DNA of 64,000 nt from Trametes villosa. Lineage: Eukaryota; Basidiomycota; Agaricomycetes; Polyporales; Polyporaceae. This document shows, one piece after another, positions 1 through 12,586 of the stretch. Made by a program: the position numbers and the translations under genes. Numbering within the stretch: the first letter of the stretch is position 1; each line of letters opens with the position of its first letter. The notes under the pieces were generated by a model. It was not told where the DNA came from, ran no database searches, and saw only the letters and a list, made by a program, of their open reading frames with translations. Location of the stretch: the NCBI GenBank assembly GCA_002964805.2, contig PUDQ02000024.1, forward strand, positions 496,001-560,000, given 5' to 3'.

Positions 1-3000
1 TTCGTCACGTCCTGCTGGGTCGCGTCCGGGGCGGCGTTCTGGAGCGCACGTAGAGGAACGCGGGCCGCTCCTTTGCACTTCTGCGATGTGCGGAAGAACT
101 CGACGAGGAAGTAACGGATGAGGGCGCGGAAGTCAGATTGGACCGCAGGTGGCAGGAAGGATTGGATGTTCCAGCGCATCTCGATGGCGAGCTCTTCTGG
201 GGGCTCGATGGCAAGGGGATTCTCACAGACGACAGCGCCGTAGTTGGCCTCGTCCATGAAGATGAGGAAGTCGTAGAACCGCTCGGTGTGCAGGTAGACG
301 TGCTGGAAGAGCTCGTGGGAGGTGACGGCGGTAGTGATGTATGTCGCGTAAGCGTGTGCCGTCCCGGGTGGTTTGGACGTGACGAGGAGGATGCGACTTA
401 GGTCTGCATAGACGACGTGGGATCCCAGACGCTTGAACTCGGCGAGCATTTGGATAAACGTCTTGCGCATGAGCCCGTGGACGAAACGGTGGATGCTAGT
501 GTCGTACATATGCGACGCCGTTGAGCTGATCCATCGCCAGAAGTGGTCGAGCACGGTCGTCGCCGGGCTCTGGAAGTTGCCCTGAATCTTGTCCAACATC
601 CAGGTCTTCACGAGCGACTTGAGGATACTGAACGCCAGTGGCGAGACGTTGGACTCGCCCAGTGTGAGGTCCTGCATGGCGTCGCCCTTGGAGTACTCGT
701 CGAGGGTGCGCGATGCGTCGAAGGCCGTTGCACCACCGCTGCCTTCGAGCTCATTGACGATGACCGAGTGGAGCACAGCGTCTACCGCGAGGTTGCGCAC
801 TGTGACTTCCAGACAGACGTTGGAGTAGCACCCCGGGGACATGAACTCGGTCTTGGCCAGCTCCTCCTGTGGACGGTTGTCTTCCTCGATACCACCAAGA
901 TCCGGTCGGTCCCCAGGAGACCACCAGAGGACGACGTCCTGACTCGTCAACCGTCGGGCGAACTCGATGTCGGCCAGAAGGAGCGGCTTGTCCCCTTCGA
1001 TATGACCGACAGGGACGTCATAGTAGTCCGCCTGCGCCATAGCCGTATCCAACCATTTGCCGAGAGACAGGTAGCGGCTGACGAGCTTCTGCGCGACGCT
1101 GGTCTGCCACGGGAAGACGTCGAGCGAATGTGCGGACTTGGTCTTGTTCATCGACAGCACCGGGAACTTCGACATCTTCGGGGTGTGCATGTCGAAGTAG
1201 CTCTGGTCCTTGCTCGAGGAGACCACCACGATGAACGAGCGGTTCTCGACGAGGCCAAGCTCGCGGGAGATCGCCTTGAGCGCAGTTGCGTCGTTTCCAT
1301 GGTAGGTTGAGGTGAACTGGAGGTCCTCTGGGTAGGTGTAGGAGATGTATGGGCCGGTATTTGATTGACCAAGGAGCTTCTCGTACAGCTCGCTGAGACG
1401 GGGGATCGGTTGGCGGCGTGTGGCAGGATCGACGACGTGAAGCTTGACGGCCTCGCCCGGAATGAAGAGCGCGAAGACATGGACGGGGGCGTTGTTCGAG
1501 CAGGCGTGGTAGAGGAAGATATACTTCCCGTCGCTGCCTTGGTCAAGGTATTTCCGCTTGGACTCTGAGGGTTTGGAGCGGCTTAGCTGTTGGAGGTCGA
1601 ACCCGACGGTCTCCGCGCGGTTCAGGGTGACGGTCTTGTCTTCATTGAAGCACGTTTTCCCGAGCTTCAAGATGGAACGCATGATGAGGGGTAACTACAG
1701 AAGTGTTTCAAAACGGCTGGTCGCATGAAATATTGACCGCGAGGGCCTACCTGGAGCTCGTAGACGCCATCGACGTTGGGGTCATTGGTGATGTCGATGA
1801 AGTGTTCTTGGCCATCCACGTAGAGATCTTCACGGACAGTGATCTTGTACAGGTTGACGCACTGCCGGTCGCGAGGCAAGCTCCGGACGACCTTCTCGCA
1901 TTGATACAGCTCGTGATTGAACTGGTCCTCCTTCGGCGGTGTTCGCAGGTGCATGTAGAACTCGCGCGGGATGCGCAATGGCACCGCCGAAAGCGTCCCG
2001 TCTACCGACAGCCACAGCGTGAACCGGCCGGGCGTCCTGTTCGGGCGTATCTGCACGATGTCCCAGTGAGTGCTCTGCCTCGTCCGCACGCCGCGGAACA
2101 TCGCTGGCATGCTAGTCCCGTCGCCGGTCCCGTCACCTCGCTTGATCTTCCAGCGCCGCTTCATCGCCTTCAACCACTTGGGATAGCTGGCGTTCACGTC
2201 TGGCAGAGGCTTCGCGAGTATCCTCTCCTCCGGGGTTTGCTCCGGAGTCTCCTGCCTCCGTTGCGACTTGCGGTACACCGCTGCGAGTCGTGGTCCCTGG
2301 TCCTGGGTACGCTGCGTCATCGTGTCCTCGATGTCCATGCTATCGCTCGCCGCAGCTTGGGGAGCGGCCGGCGCGCGCTTAAAGAAGTCCGTCATCTTAT
2401 GCTGGCGGAACTTGTCGTCCAGCGCTGCGACGCGGCGGAAGAGCCAGTCCGGGTGGCGGATACGCGGGACGGGGTTTGAGACCTTCTGCATCGCGGCGGG
2501 GATGGTGATGAGCTTCTGGATGACGGATCCGAGGCGCTCGATGTAGTACTCCCAGTCGAGGATCGAGCGCAGGTCGAAGTTCGTCAAGCTGTTGTCCTTG
2601 AGCCACTTACGCAGGTACGTCCGCTTCACGCTCTCCTCCGCCGAGAAGATTGCAACGGGGACGGCGCGCTCCGTGACAGGAGCACCCATCGGCTTCGCGG
2701 AGATGATGAACTTGCACGCAAGACCCTTGTCCTTCACCATCTGGTCGCCGAGGAACTCCGCGAGGCGGCGCGCGGTGCTGATCGACGTCGACTTCTGCCC
2801 GCCGTACTCGGCGAGCGTCTTCGACATGCTGCGGTTCTCAGCGATGAGCTCGACCAGCTCGTCGTCCGCGAGGTCGTCCGCGTGGCTGAAGAGCACGTCC
2901 AGCCAGCGGTCCGCGATCTGCGCGACCGCCGCGTAGCACTCCTCGAGCGTCGTCCCGAGCAGGAACTTCTCGAAGATCTGGCTCTGGAAGATCTTGATGA

Positions 3001-6000
3001 GCTGCAGCTCGCCGCGCCGCTTCACCTCGAAGCCTTTCAGCTCCGCGAGCGAGCCGTCGTCGTTGAACACCGCGTACCGCTTCTTCAGCAGCTTGTCCTC
3101 CTCCTTCGACGACGGCAGGATCATCGCCTTGTACGGCCCGTCGAGCTCGAAGAAGATCGAGTTCTCGCTGTGCACGACGTACTCGCCCGTCTCCGGGTCG
3201 AGCTCGTGGTACTGGTGGTTCGTGAACTCCGCGTGGACGAGGTGGTTGAGCATCGTGCACGGGTACGAGAACGCGATCGCCTTCCCGCTCGCGAGCTTGA
3301 ACTTGAAGTTCTCCGGGAACACGCCCGGCAGCATGCACCAGATCCCGTCCGTGTCGAGCTCGAGCGGCCGCCCGATCTGCTCGACGAGCTGGCGCGCCAT
3401 CTGGATGATCTTCGCGCCCGTCAGGCAGGTGATGCCCGCCATCTCCATCGAGTGCCAGCGCGCGCCCTTGCGCATCACGTACCCGTAGAACGAGTTCAGG
3501 ATGCACTTGTGCGCGAGCTGCAGCGAGTCGTACAGCACGATCATCTTCTTCGCCTCGTCCACCTCCGCGATCGACCGGTGCTCCCCCAGCACGACGTCCA
3601 GGTTCTTCTTCCACGTCTTGTGCAAGCCCTTGTACTCGTACCGCCGGTCGCGGAAGCGCCGCACTGTGTCGATGTAGAACGGGTTCTCGCGCTGGCAGAT
3701 GATTGCCTCCCGCGTCTCGATCTTCGTGTCCTTGATCTTCTTGTACACCCGCCGCGAATAGTCGCCCAGCCGCTTGTGCAGGAGCGCGGTCTGCTCGGCC
3801 TGGGGCAGGTCGACGAACTTCCGCTGCGGGCCTCCTGGCTTCTTCGGCGGGAAGCTCTCCTGGTTGAGCGCGTGCTTGATCATGTTGAACTCGTCCCGTC
3901 GTGCGGGGAAGAACTCGCCACGCCACGCCCACTGCAGCTTGCGGTCGCACTCCTTGCCCGGGCGGTTGAAGTCGCAGACCGCGCACGTCGCCTCGTCGAC
4001 GACCGAGTCCGGCTGGAGCCGGTTGGACAACATGATGTTCGGGTACATGGCGGCGACGTCCAAGTGGTAGATGAGCGGGTGATCCATGCGCTGCGGGTTG
4101 TCCCGCATCTCCTCGAGCTTCGCCTGGACCTCCGCCTTCACCTCGTCGTAGTTGGTGACAGCCTCGAGCGAGGACTTCGACTCCTCGACGATACAGAACG
4201 TCAAAGCAGCATCGAGGTCGTCGATGAGCTGAAAGATATCAGAAGAGCGTTCGACGTCACCATGGGGCAACTCGCACCTTCTGCACGGCGGACGGCTCTA
4301 TCTTGAAATGAGTCTCAATGTCGCTTCGGAAGACGCCAGCCTCGAGTGCCTCGACGTGGCCACCAACGTAGGTTTCTGACGCGAGCAAGTGGCCGTCGTA
4401 CATGTTCCCGTGCTCTTCCTCGTGCCTGTTGGGCATAATGATCTCACCCTGGAATGCCTCCACCTGATGAAGGGAATCGGTGAGAGAACCCAGGACATGC
4501 CAATGCAATTCACTTACCATGAGTAGCGTCTCGCACAAAGTGCCACTACCCTTACGCAACACCTCGTCAGGGCAGAGCGGGATGATGTTGCACAGCGAGA
4601 AGATGAACGGATGCACGTATTTCATGTAGAGGTAGTACGTCGCCACCGCGTCGGAGACGGAGTACTGTGCGAGTATCTGCGGGTGCTCCACCGCGTACCT
4701 AGAAGTGCATCAGCCTTCCGCTCCGAGTATGAAGAAAACAGACGTACGGTGTCATCAGCTCGGGGTCAAGCTCGATCGGGTTGTACCCCAGCTTCGCCGT
4801 CGTCACAGCTTTCAGGCCTTGACTGCCTTGCGGCAAGTAGGAGTCGCGCTTGACCCAGCGGAAGCAGTCCATGTGGACGCAACACCGGCTCTTGTACTCG
4901 TCTTCCGAGTCTATCGCGAAGCCGGTCTCGAGGAACATGTCGATGCCGTGCACCTTCGCGCGCGCATTGACGAAGGGGAAATCGAAGAAGTCGCCGTTGA
5001 ACGTCGCCATCACCGTCGGCTTGACGTCTTGGATATGAGAGAACCACCGGCGGAGGACAGCGGCCTGAAGGACGTGAGCATCTCGCCGACACGCGAGGAG
5101 TGTGAACGACAAACCTCGTCCGGTTCGTTAAAGACCGTGAAGGGACCTTCGTAGCCCTCCTTCGGCGTGTACTCAAAGTCCTCGATATCCTCGCTAACGA
5201 TGTCGCGGTTGGTAATGAGGAAGCCCTGCCCGTCGATCATGTACGAGATCATCATGACCTGGTCAATGGCCTGGTCGGGGAACTTTAGCGGTGCCTTTGT
5301 CGTCTCGATATCGTAAGCCATGACGACCGGGTCCGCACGTTTCACGCGCTCCGTGAGCTGCTTGAACGCGGGCTGGCCTTGCGTGAAGGAGACAGCATAC
5401 CACAGACCGACGCGCATATCGTTGTCCATGGCGACACGCAGGTAGTAGGGGACATCGTATTCGCGAATGTCGATGATACCCTCGCGTGGGTCCTTGTCGT
5501 GGCCTACGGTGCGCCATGAGGAGCTAGTGTCGCCGTCCGCGGCCCATTCGCCCTCGAGTTCGATATTTGTCGCTGCCGCCGCAGTCGCGTTCACCACCTC
5601 GGCGTACGCGTCGACGGCGTCCAGCTTCGCGCTGTTGGCCAGGGCCAGAGGCATGATGTCCCGTCGAACCGTGAGGAGGTCTGAAACGTTCCGGAAGTGC
5701 AGTTGGAGGTAGAGGCGGCGGTGGCCCATCAGGTGGTTCGGCATCTGCAAATCCTCCTTCCTTTCGCGAGTTATGCGACATATGGCGCCTTCGTACCGTT
5801 TCAGGAGCCATTCCTCGATGACGGTCTCCATGCCATTCTGAAAGAAATGTCAGTTGCACGTCCATCCAGCAATCAAGAGGGTGCATTGCGAAGGCGTAGC
5901 CGTAGGAAACTGGCCCTGTGCAGGTGCGGGTGTCGATGCAAGTACAGTAGGCGGAGGAACTCAGTTCCACCCGCTCGTGGCCGCGAGGGTCTAGCAGCTT

Positions 6001-7097
6001 CTACCACCTGTACGCTGGTCATGTTGGACCCATTCACTGCTGTCATCGGTTTCGACCTCGCCGTGTGAGCTTGAGCCGCCCACCTCGTTCACACTCATGT
6101 TCGCACCCGTATGCATTCATCTACGCCCGCGTCGTTGGCGTCTGCAGTCTCAAGCACCTGCGCGTGAACCAGCTGCATCATGCATGTACGCGCTCACGTT
6201 GCCATAACGCACACGCGCCCCGTCCGCCTCAAGTACTACGTGCGCGTCATCTTCGTCTATGCGCGTCCCTAGATCGTGCGGAGCGCCGCCGCTCCGTTCA
6301 AGCCACACTGCCTACGGGGGCCGAAGGCCAGAATGGGACGGCGAGTAGAAGTGGAACCGCGCTCTCGTCGCAGCGTAGTTCCACATCTACCATAGGGCGG
6401 TCTGCGCTTGGACAACTACACCCACTCAGTGGACATACTTCCACGTCCATCACCCTAGGCTCACTTCCTATTCTATACAGCAAGTGGCTTATGCCCCTGG
6501 TGGCTAAACGGGAGGCTGCATATTCGTCCAATTCGGAGGAAGGGAGCGTTCTCCAATTCCGCTTGCAAGTCATACGCGCAGTCCCCTCGCCCGGAAGAGA
6601 TGACATAGAGGGCCGCAAATAGACGTACCTTGCAAGCGATGTAGAAGTAAGGCTCGTATTGCAGCGTAGCCTTGAACATGCCTCCATCGTCTTGAATGAA
6701 GTAGAAGTCAACGGCGGCTTTCCCGCCGGGCCAGTCCGCGTCCTTCATCAGAGTCTGCGAATATGGTCAGACGCTACGCGACTTAGGAAGTGTGGTGCGT
6801 GCTACTCACCGGATGCATGTTAATCAGCCAGCCTTCCCGTATGGGGCCCTCTTGCACACGAGCGAAGCCCAGCTTCTCGTCCACCTCATCATTCGTCTTG
6901 ACTTGTTCGAACCTTTCCGCGAGTTGGTTCCCTTCCTCGTCGCGTAATGGCTGCGCGTCGCTGGGTGCGCTGCCGCCGCCGCGACCGCGTCCACGGCCTC
7001 GACCTCCGCGAAATGATGTGTTGCCCCTATATCCAAACCGAGAGCCTCCGCGCCCTCCTCCTCCTCGTTTAAAAGATCCAGATGAGCCCCTGGCCAT
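1..7097 (-). CDS. POL2: DNA polymerase epsilon catalytic subunit, 3' end outside window
   Basis: Leading-strand replicative polymerase with 3'-5' proofreading, nuclear. Eight exons by splice signals: 7097-6810, 6754-6629, 5837-5115, 5064-4748, 4698-4518, 4463-4278, 4228-1751, 1694-1; all phases fit and the frame is open to base 1 (about 1,997 residues visible; the yeast protein is about 2,220). Order: RGG-rich N-terminus (first about 50 residues), exonuclease domain with ExoI DIETT (D314, E316) and FNGDFFD, palm motif [11 protein letters not shown] (D664), the Fe-S-type cysteines C689, C692, C701 and C785, motif [12 protein letters not shown] (852), motif C ELDTDGIW (900), then a PIP-like QHKMTDFF and the start of the inactive polymerase-like half. 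The C-terminal zinc fingers fall outside. One intron (5838-6628) is exceptionally long at 791 bp; the others are 49-57 bp. The start at 7097 is the Met before the RGG stretch. Identification is certain. Confidence 0.97.
5838..6628 (-). other. 791-bp intron 2 of the polymerase epsilon gene
   Basis: Donor GTACGT at 6628 and acceptor TTTCAG at 5838 join codons in phase 0 exactly where the family protein is continuous, so this is one intron. It is more than ten times longer than the other introns of the gene. It holds a 185-codon plus-strand reading frame (6065-6622) with no recognisable domain; I see no terminal repeats or target duplication. Confidence 0.75.
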
Positions 7098-7785
7098 GGC
7101 GAGAGAAAGAGTGGAGACCAGAGACAAGTCCGAGTGAAAGCGGGAAGCCAGGCGCGTCGGAACATAGGCGCTGGCCAGAAAGTAATTGTGACGCGTCGCG
7201 TCTCTCGTGACTGACGCCAACGGTCACGTTCAGTCACATTCTACGGGACCTTCAGGCGCTTGGCAGTACTCTCTTGCTTGACCTTGAACCGCCATCAGGT
7301 TTCTCTTGCGAGTAACCACCTTCATGAAAGAGAGCCTACAACAGCAATGGACAATTGCATGACTTTATTATATCGAACCTCTGTCGTGGGATCATGACGC
7401 TTGCTCCGCAAGACTCGCTGGCTGAGGCGGCTACGAATCTCACAGGTCAGTACGCCCGAGTCGTATGTTTTCTTCATGATACTTGTATTAATACGCAACC
7501 AGCCGGGTTGCGCAGCACGCTGTGAACGCACATATATGGTGCATCCCCGATTCTGTGCGATGTATTGGTGTCACAGCTCGGGTTTTCCATACATGGGGCA
7601 ATCTGCCGATACAGACGTATAGATCGCCAAAAAAGTGTATAGCGGCAAATCTTCCAACCTGGGAGGGCTGATATTGAAACTAGGGTATTCGAAGGTCCAC
7701 ATATAGAACCACACCCCCTGTGCATTTTTGCGCCCTACTCGTATTCAAGCAACCAACGAACTAGGGAAGGTTTGTATGGAATCAT
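7098..7785. promoter_or_regulatory. Divergent intergenic region
   Basis: About 690 bp separates the polymerase epsilon start from the plus-strand gene at 7786, so the two probably share a promoter region. No clear TATA box or repeat is visible, and the short reading frames in it look random. Confidence 0.4.
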
Positions 7786-9756
7786 ATGGCCCCCATTCCC
7801 TTGACATCATCATCACGCGAGCTGGGGAGGCTGCTCGGACTTCACCAGACGCGGAGCACGCCCCGAGCAGGATCGATTTGGTACGAGCGTTCCCCCATAT
7901 ACGTGCCTCATGTTGACACGCTTCAGCCAGCAATAAAGAGTCGAGACCCTCCCTACGGGTCGCGTCATCGCCCCTACTATCTACCCTCTTCGACCATCGT
8001 CGAGCACCCAAGGCCCATTCACTTACGCGCAGCAGCCGTCGACGTACCAGCAGCGGCTTTCGCACCTAACAACGTCTCGCATCCGGCCACCTTCGCTTTT
8101 CCACGAAACCTGGCAGCAAATAACCATGTCCCTAGTCCACTTAGCCCTTCTACAGAAACCTGCAAGGTCTTCCCGGGCGCGGAGGAAACACCGTGCCGTA
8201 GCACAGTACATGGCGATCTGTCCCCTCGCCTCTGCGCGACCCACCGTACGGAGTACCAATCGCTCACGGCCAGGTACAAAGCGACGTCCAAGGAAGCAGA
8301 TGGCCTTCTTTATCGCTTAACGACTATGGAGGGAAGCGACGATGAGCTGCGTAGCTTGATCGACTTGGAGAAGGCGATAGAAACTGCCGCTCGCTGTATC
8401 GAGTGCCTCAACAAGGAGATCCGCGAACGACTAGAGCAACACAACCGTTTCTTCGGCGAAGGTATAGTTGTGTCGCCTCTGCTCCCCGGCCTACTTTCTG
8501 GTGACTGATTACGGCACTTTGTAGTGGACGCCCGCCACGAGCGTTGGATTGCGCGACGGCGCCAGCGACTGTGCGAAGTAGAGGTGCTGCACCAGGAGCA
8601 CAAGGCGACTCTCGGGGACAAGAAGCGCCTTGCGGAAGAAAAGCTCCGCGAAGCGGCCCTCGCTGAGGAGCAGCGTCATGCAGAGGAGGAACGCCTCAAG
8701 GGGGAGGAACGCTTTAAGGAGGATCGGCGCCTCAAGGAGGAGCAGCGCCTCGAGGAGGAGCGGCGTCTCGAGGAGGAGCAGTTCAAGAAGGCAGCAGAGG
8801 CGCTTCTCAGGCTCCAGCGAACCTCAGCGTCACGAAACCTACGTACACCCGCCACCAGTCCCCGGTGCAGCACCTGCTCGCACCGCACCGCTAGCCACAC
8901 CGCTCCCGCCCGGGCTGCTCTCGTCAGCACTACTCCTGCCAGACCTCCTCTCCCCAAGCGTAAACCCGCGGAGCCTCCACTCCCAGCACGTCCAACTCCA
9001 CAACCGACTACGTCCAAACCCGCGCCGCCGGTGTGCATCGCGTATCTCGCCAGCGCCTCCACTTACATTCGCATTCGATGCACCGATGACGCCTTGACCA
9101 GCACTCCGCGCTGTCAAGAGCACCAAATCGAATACAACGACGCGCTCTCCTTGCTCGAAGTAGTGCACGAGGAATCCGAGCGCCTGGACCGGGCCATCCG
9201 CTGGATCATCCGTCGCGCGAGCGACCCATCCTCGATCTCCCGCGTCGCGAAAGACCTCGTCGTCGTCTCCTACTACATCGAGCTCTCGGACGCCATCATG
9301 GTATCTGCAGCAGAGCTGCAAAGACTGGACGGATACCGTGAGCGTCGTGTTGTGTGTTGAATCCCTGGACGTCCTTCAAGCTGACACGTCTTCTACAGCC
9401 GAAGGCCGGACAGGCTCGTCTAACGACCTAGACATGGCAGCCTATTGCCCGACCTGGGATGTCTATCGTCTGCGGACTAAGCTCAAGGGCAAGCTTTCAG
9501 GACTCAAGGCCGAGCAAGCACAACTCTCGATTGCCGTGTCCTCTGCACAGCACGAGCAAGCGGCGCAGGTTTCGCACTGGGGGCCAAGTCCGACACCGAT
9601 AACCCCATGGCACTCGCCACGACGTCGTAGTCGAGTCAGGACCGCGATCGTACGTATCAATTTCGTTTCGTGCCTCGATATCTGCTAACGAGAAATGGGC
9701 AGGCCGCCGTGGCTGAACGAGTCGCCTCGTTGTTCCACCTCAGCGGCCGTTCATAG
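7786..9756 (+). CDS. Uncharacterised coiled-coil protein with two Cys/His motifs
   Basis: Four exons, 7786-8461, 8525-9337, 9399-9649 and 9703-9756, give 597 codons; introns are 53-63 bp with GTATAG, GTGAGC and GTACGT donors, and the last has a CTAAC branch site. I do not recognise the family. A motif occurs twice: residues around 145-160 carry C-x(n)-CATHRTEY and residues around 415-430 carry RC-x(n)-RCQEHQIEY, each followed by a helical stretch. Between them lies a long charged coiled coil (about residues 255-330, EE/RR/KE-rich) and a Pro/Ser-rich linker. The layout suggests a duplicated small metal-binding or helical module. Splicing is internally consistent; the start codon is uncertain because the N-terminus is low-complexity. 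Confidence 0.6.
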
Positions 9757-9909
9757 ATGCAATGCTGCGAGTCCAATGTTTGCTCAAACTCCCTACAGCT
9801 CGCGAGGCTACACGTACATAACATATCTCCTGCTAGTGTACTGCGCTATAGGCCACTTGTTCAATGAAACTCACTATTGACACTCACACCCCACGCAAAC
9901 CCAGGAGTC

Positions 9910-11268
9910 TCAGAGAAGCACCACAACCTTCTCCGCACTCGCCTTTCCTTCATCCAGATACTTCAACCCCTCAGGAATCGCAGCAAGACCCTTCGTGTCT
10001 AGCAGCTTGATCGGGTTCGGTTTGACCTTGCCCTGCTCGACGAGCCGCGGAAGCATCGACGCAAAAGCGACCATCTCCGCCGTGTCCTCCGGCGACGCCG
10101 GGAAGTGCAAGCCCGGCATATCGAACGCCAGCCCAAGCCCTGTGTACACCAGCGTAACTGCCCCCGCGTCCACGTCGTCAGCATGCCTTACCCTAGCTGT
10201 GGGCGCGGCAGCGAAACAGGACTCACAGGAAAGTTCGACGTCCTCACGCACACGCGTCTTATTCGCCCATAGCAGTGTGAGCAGCTTCCCGCCCGCAGGG
10301 CCGAACACCCGCTGCGAGAGCTCCTGCGTCTCGGGCAGCCCGATCGCGTCGAGCCCGTACCGGATGGTGTCCCCGGTCGCCGCTCTGACCTGGTCGACGA
10401 CAATGGGGTCGTGGTAGTCGAACACCGCCGTCGCGCCCAGCGACCGGAGAAGGCCGAAGTTGCGCGGGGAGGACGTGGTGACGACTTTGAACCCGGACGC
10501 GCGGGCGAGCTGGATGGCGTATTGGCCGCACGAGGCTGTATGGAGATGTGAATCAGCCCTGGTGCATGGTACGAGGATAGGAACGTGATACCCACAGCTG
10601 CCGCCGTAGATGAAGACCCATTCGCCCCTCTCGATGACCTCGTCCCCGGGCAGAGGAAGCTCGAGCCTGCCCTTGTGATACAGCGCCTGCGCGCATGTGC
10701 ACGTCCTACTAGCTCGTCAACACCAACGTTCACACGAGCATGACGATTGTAGGCGCGGACCCAATACTCATAGTAGCCGCCTCCTCATAGGAAAGCGTCT
10801 CGGGAATCAGCCAGACAAGGTTCGCAGGGCTCTTGACGTATTCCGCAAACGCACCCCGCTCGGCCGACCTCCCTCCGCGGACGAACCCCGCGACGCGCTC
10901 GCCCACCTTGCGTGTCGTGACGTTCTTGCCCACCTGTACGATCTCCCCGGCCCAGTCGCTACCCAGGACCGGTACGAGGCCTGGAGTTAGCGGGACACGG
11001 AGCGCTGCGTTGTAGATGTCCACTTCTCAGCGAGTGTGCGGGACGGTGCGAATTGCGGGCACAGCGTACCTCTCAAGTCGGGTGGGCCGAGTGCGACGGC
11101 AACATTCTTGACGAGCACGTCGTCATCGCCGATCGGGGGGACGGGGCGTTCTTGAACGGTGACCGCGCTGTCCTGTAGAACACAGTTCAGCTCAGAGTAT
11201 GCCTGCGCGCTCTCGACAGTACCCATCCTTGACAACAGACTCACGGGAAGAATGACGAGTGCCTTCAT
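9910..11268 (-). CDS. MDR-family oxidoreductase (quinone/enoyl reductase-like)
   Basis: NAD(P)H-dependent medium-chain dehydrogenase/reductase, probably cytosolic; substrate unknown. Six exons (11268-11245, 11172-11070, 11022-10736, 10686-10596, 10535-10227, 10157-9910) give 353 residues with no phase conflict. The N-terminal GroES-like part has VLGSDWAGEIVQVG and VGERVAGFVRGG; the Rossmann part has YGGSSSCGQYAIQLARA, typical of the nucleotide-binding loop. The catalytic zinc ligands of true alcohol dehydrogenases are not evident, so a quinone- or enoyl-reductase-like role is more likely. The final segment FTLVYTGLG...GLHFPASPEDTAEM matches the fungal subgroup often annotated as zinc-binding dehydrogenase domain or ToxD-like. 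It lies beside the hydrophobin region but nothing ties it to them. Confidence 0.88.
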
Positions 11269-12586
11269 GGACCCAGGAACAGCAGAGGAAGACGTCGCAA
11301 GGTTGCTAGAGCACCTGAGTGGTTTGCAAGTCAAGGAGGTGCTTCATATATGCGCGACGTCGTGATAGTAGGCGTCCGCAGAGTGGCCATAGTCGTAGCT
11401 TCACGGGCTCCCAGAAGCTGGAGCCAATCTGACTCTACGCTATCATCCGTTGGGGACCGCTTGTGTGGGATCCTGTAGGCCAAACGGACAGCCACGCAAG
11501 CTCGCGCCGGTTGGGGGTCCGCAGGAAACGGCTTGGCTTGCAAGCTCGAGTGCCGTTTGGGGACATCCGCCGCCCACGGACCCTCAGCTCATACGAGCGC
11601 GTTAGGGGCTGTTTACGCCACACGAGCTGAAAGAGCTCGTCTGGATCCGCAAAATGTATGGGGATGGCCTGTAGAAGAACTGTCACCAGTCAGCGCAATT
11701 GCACGAGCGCAGCCCGCTTTGGTGATCACTTACAGATCCTCGAACGTACGCGTGTGCGCGCTTTATAACTCTGGCCAATGGTCTTTCACAGAATCAATTG
11801 GGGAGGTCATGGAGTAAGGGGAATCTCGGGTGGACATGCGTCGAAGGAGAAGAGCGGGGTGCACCTTGGCCCGGGTGCATGAGCAAACCTCCCGGCATGC
11901 CGGAGCGCCTGTATAGGTGATCGTCCTCCCCCACTCAAACAGATCACCTTCGTCTGCCTAGGGGAGACAAGGAGCGCCTACTACTACGCCGCATACTTAT
12001 TCAAGTTGTATAGCTCCTGCTGGATCTTGCAACCTACTTGCTTGAAAGCCACACGCTCGACTCACGTTGACGAACCCTGTAGACACATAAGCGGCGTTTC
12101 TTGCATACATGTGAGATGCAAGATTATCCAACGGCATGTTGTAGGTGGTTGAGAAAGAAGCTTAAGAACAAATGATCGCAAGGCGCCCCCAGTACTAGTA
12201 ACTGTTATCGTTTGGCTCGACGGATGACGTTGACACCAACTAATTCTTATATGTGCAGGTTATAATCCAGCATATCCAGCACGAAAGCCACTAGTTCGTT
12301 GATATTCATGTTCTGGCGGTACAGGTGAGCTAAGTTCCGAACTCACCACACGTATAGCTGCCACCGCTAGCTTCTGAGGCCTGAGGCCTGAGGCCTGAGG
12401 CAGGCATGCCGCACCAGTGAACGTGCACTAACAGCAACTGTGGACTGTAGAAGACGTAACACGCGACATCAAATTCCCAAGCTGGTTTCACGCAACAAAT
12501 CGGTACTCGAGACATGCAATCCCCATACGAACTTGCCAACCTGGCTAGTACGCTTCCAGGTATATTCAGAGCGCTCGCCCATACTC
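11269..12586. other. Intergenic, no gene seen
   Basis: The flank of the MDR gene start and the 3' side of Hyd1. Relatively AT-rich around 11.95-12.3 kb. The only structured element is the short tandem repeat at 12374. Confidence 0.5.
12374..12401. repeat. 7-bp tandem repeat, four copies
   Basis: Four perfect copies of CTGAGGC in the 3' flank of Hyd1. Each junction creates an AGGCCT palindrome. Probably a slippage-prone microsatellite. Confidence 0.9.

Noticed and set aside
2838..3986. Minus-strand 382-codon frame
   Set aside because: Out-of-phase shadow of the same polymerase exon; Arg/Ala-rich with no domain.
2882..4306. Plus-strand 474-codon frame across polymerase epsilon
   Set aside because: Exact antisense of the conserved polymerase exon; the Leu/Arg/Val-rich composition is a GC shadow.
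8502..8524. 23-bp intron from GTGACT to GTAG in the coiled-coil gene
   Set aside because: Too short to splice; the GTATAG donor at 8462 gives a normal 63-bp intron in phase.
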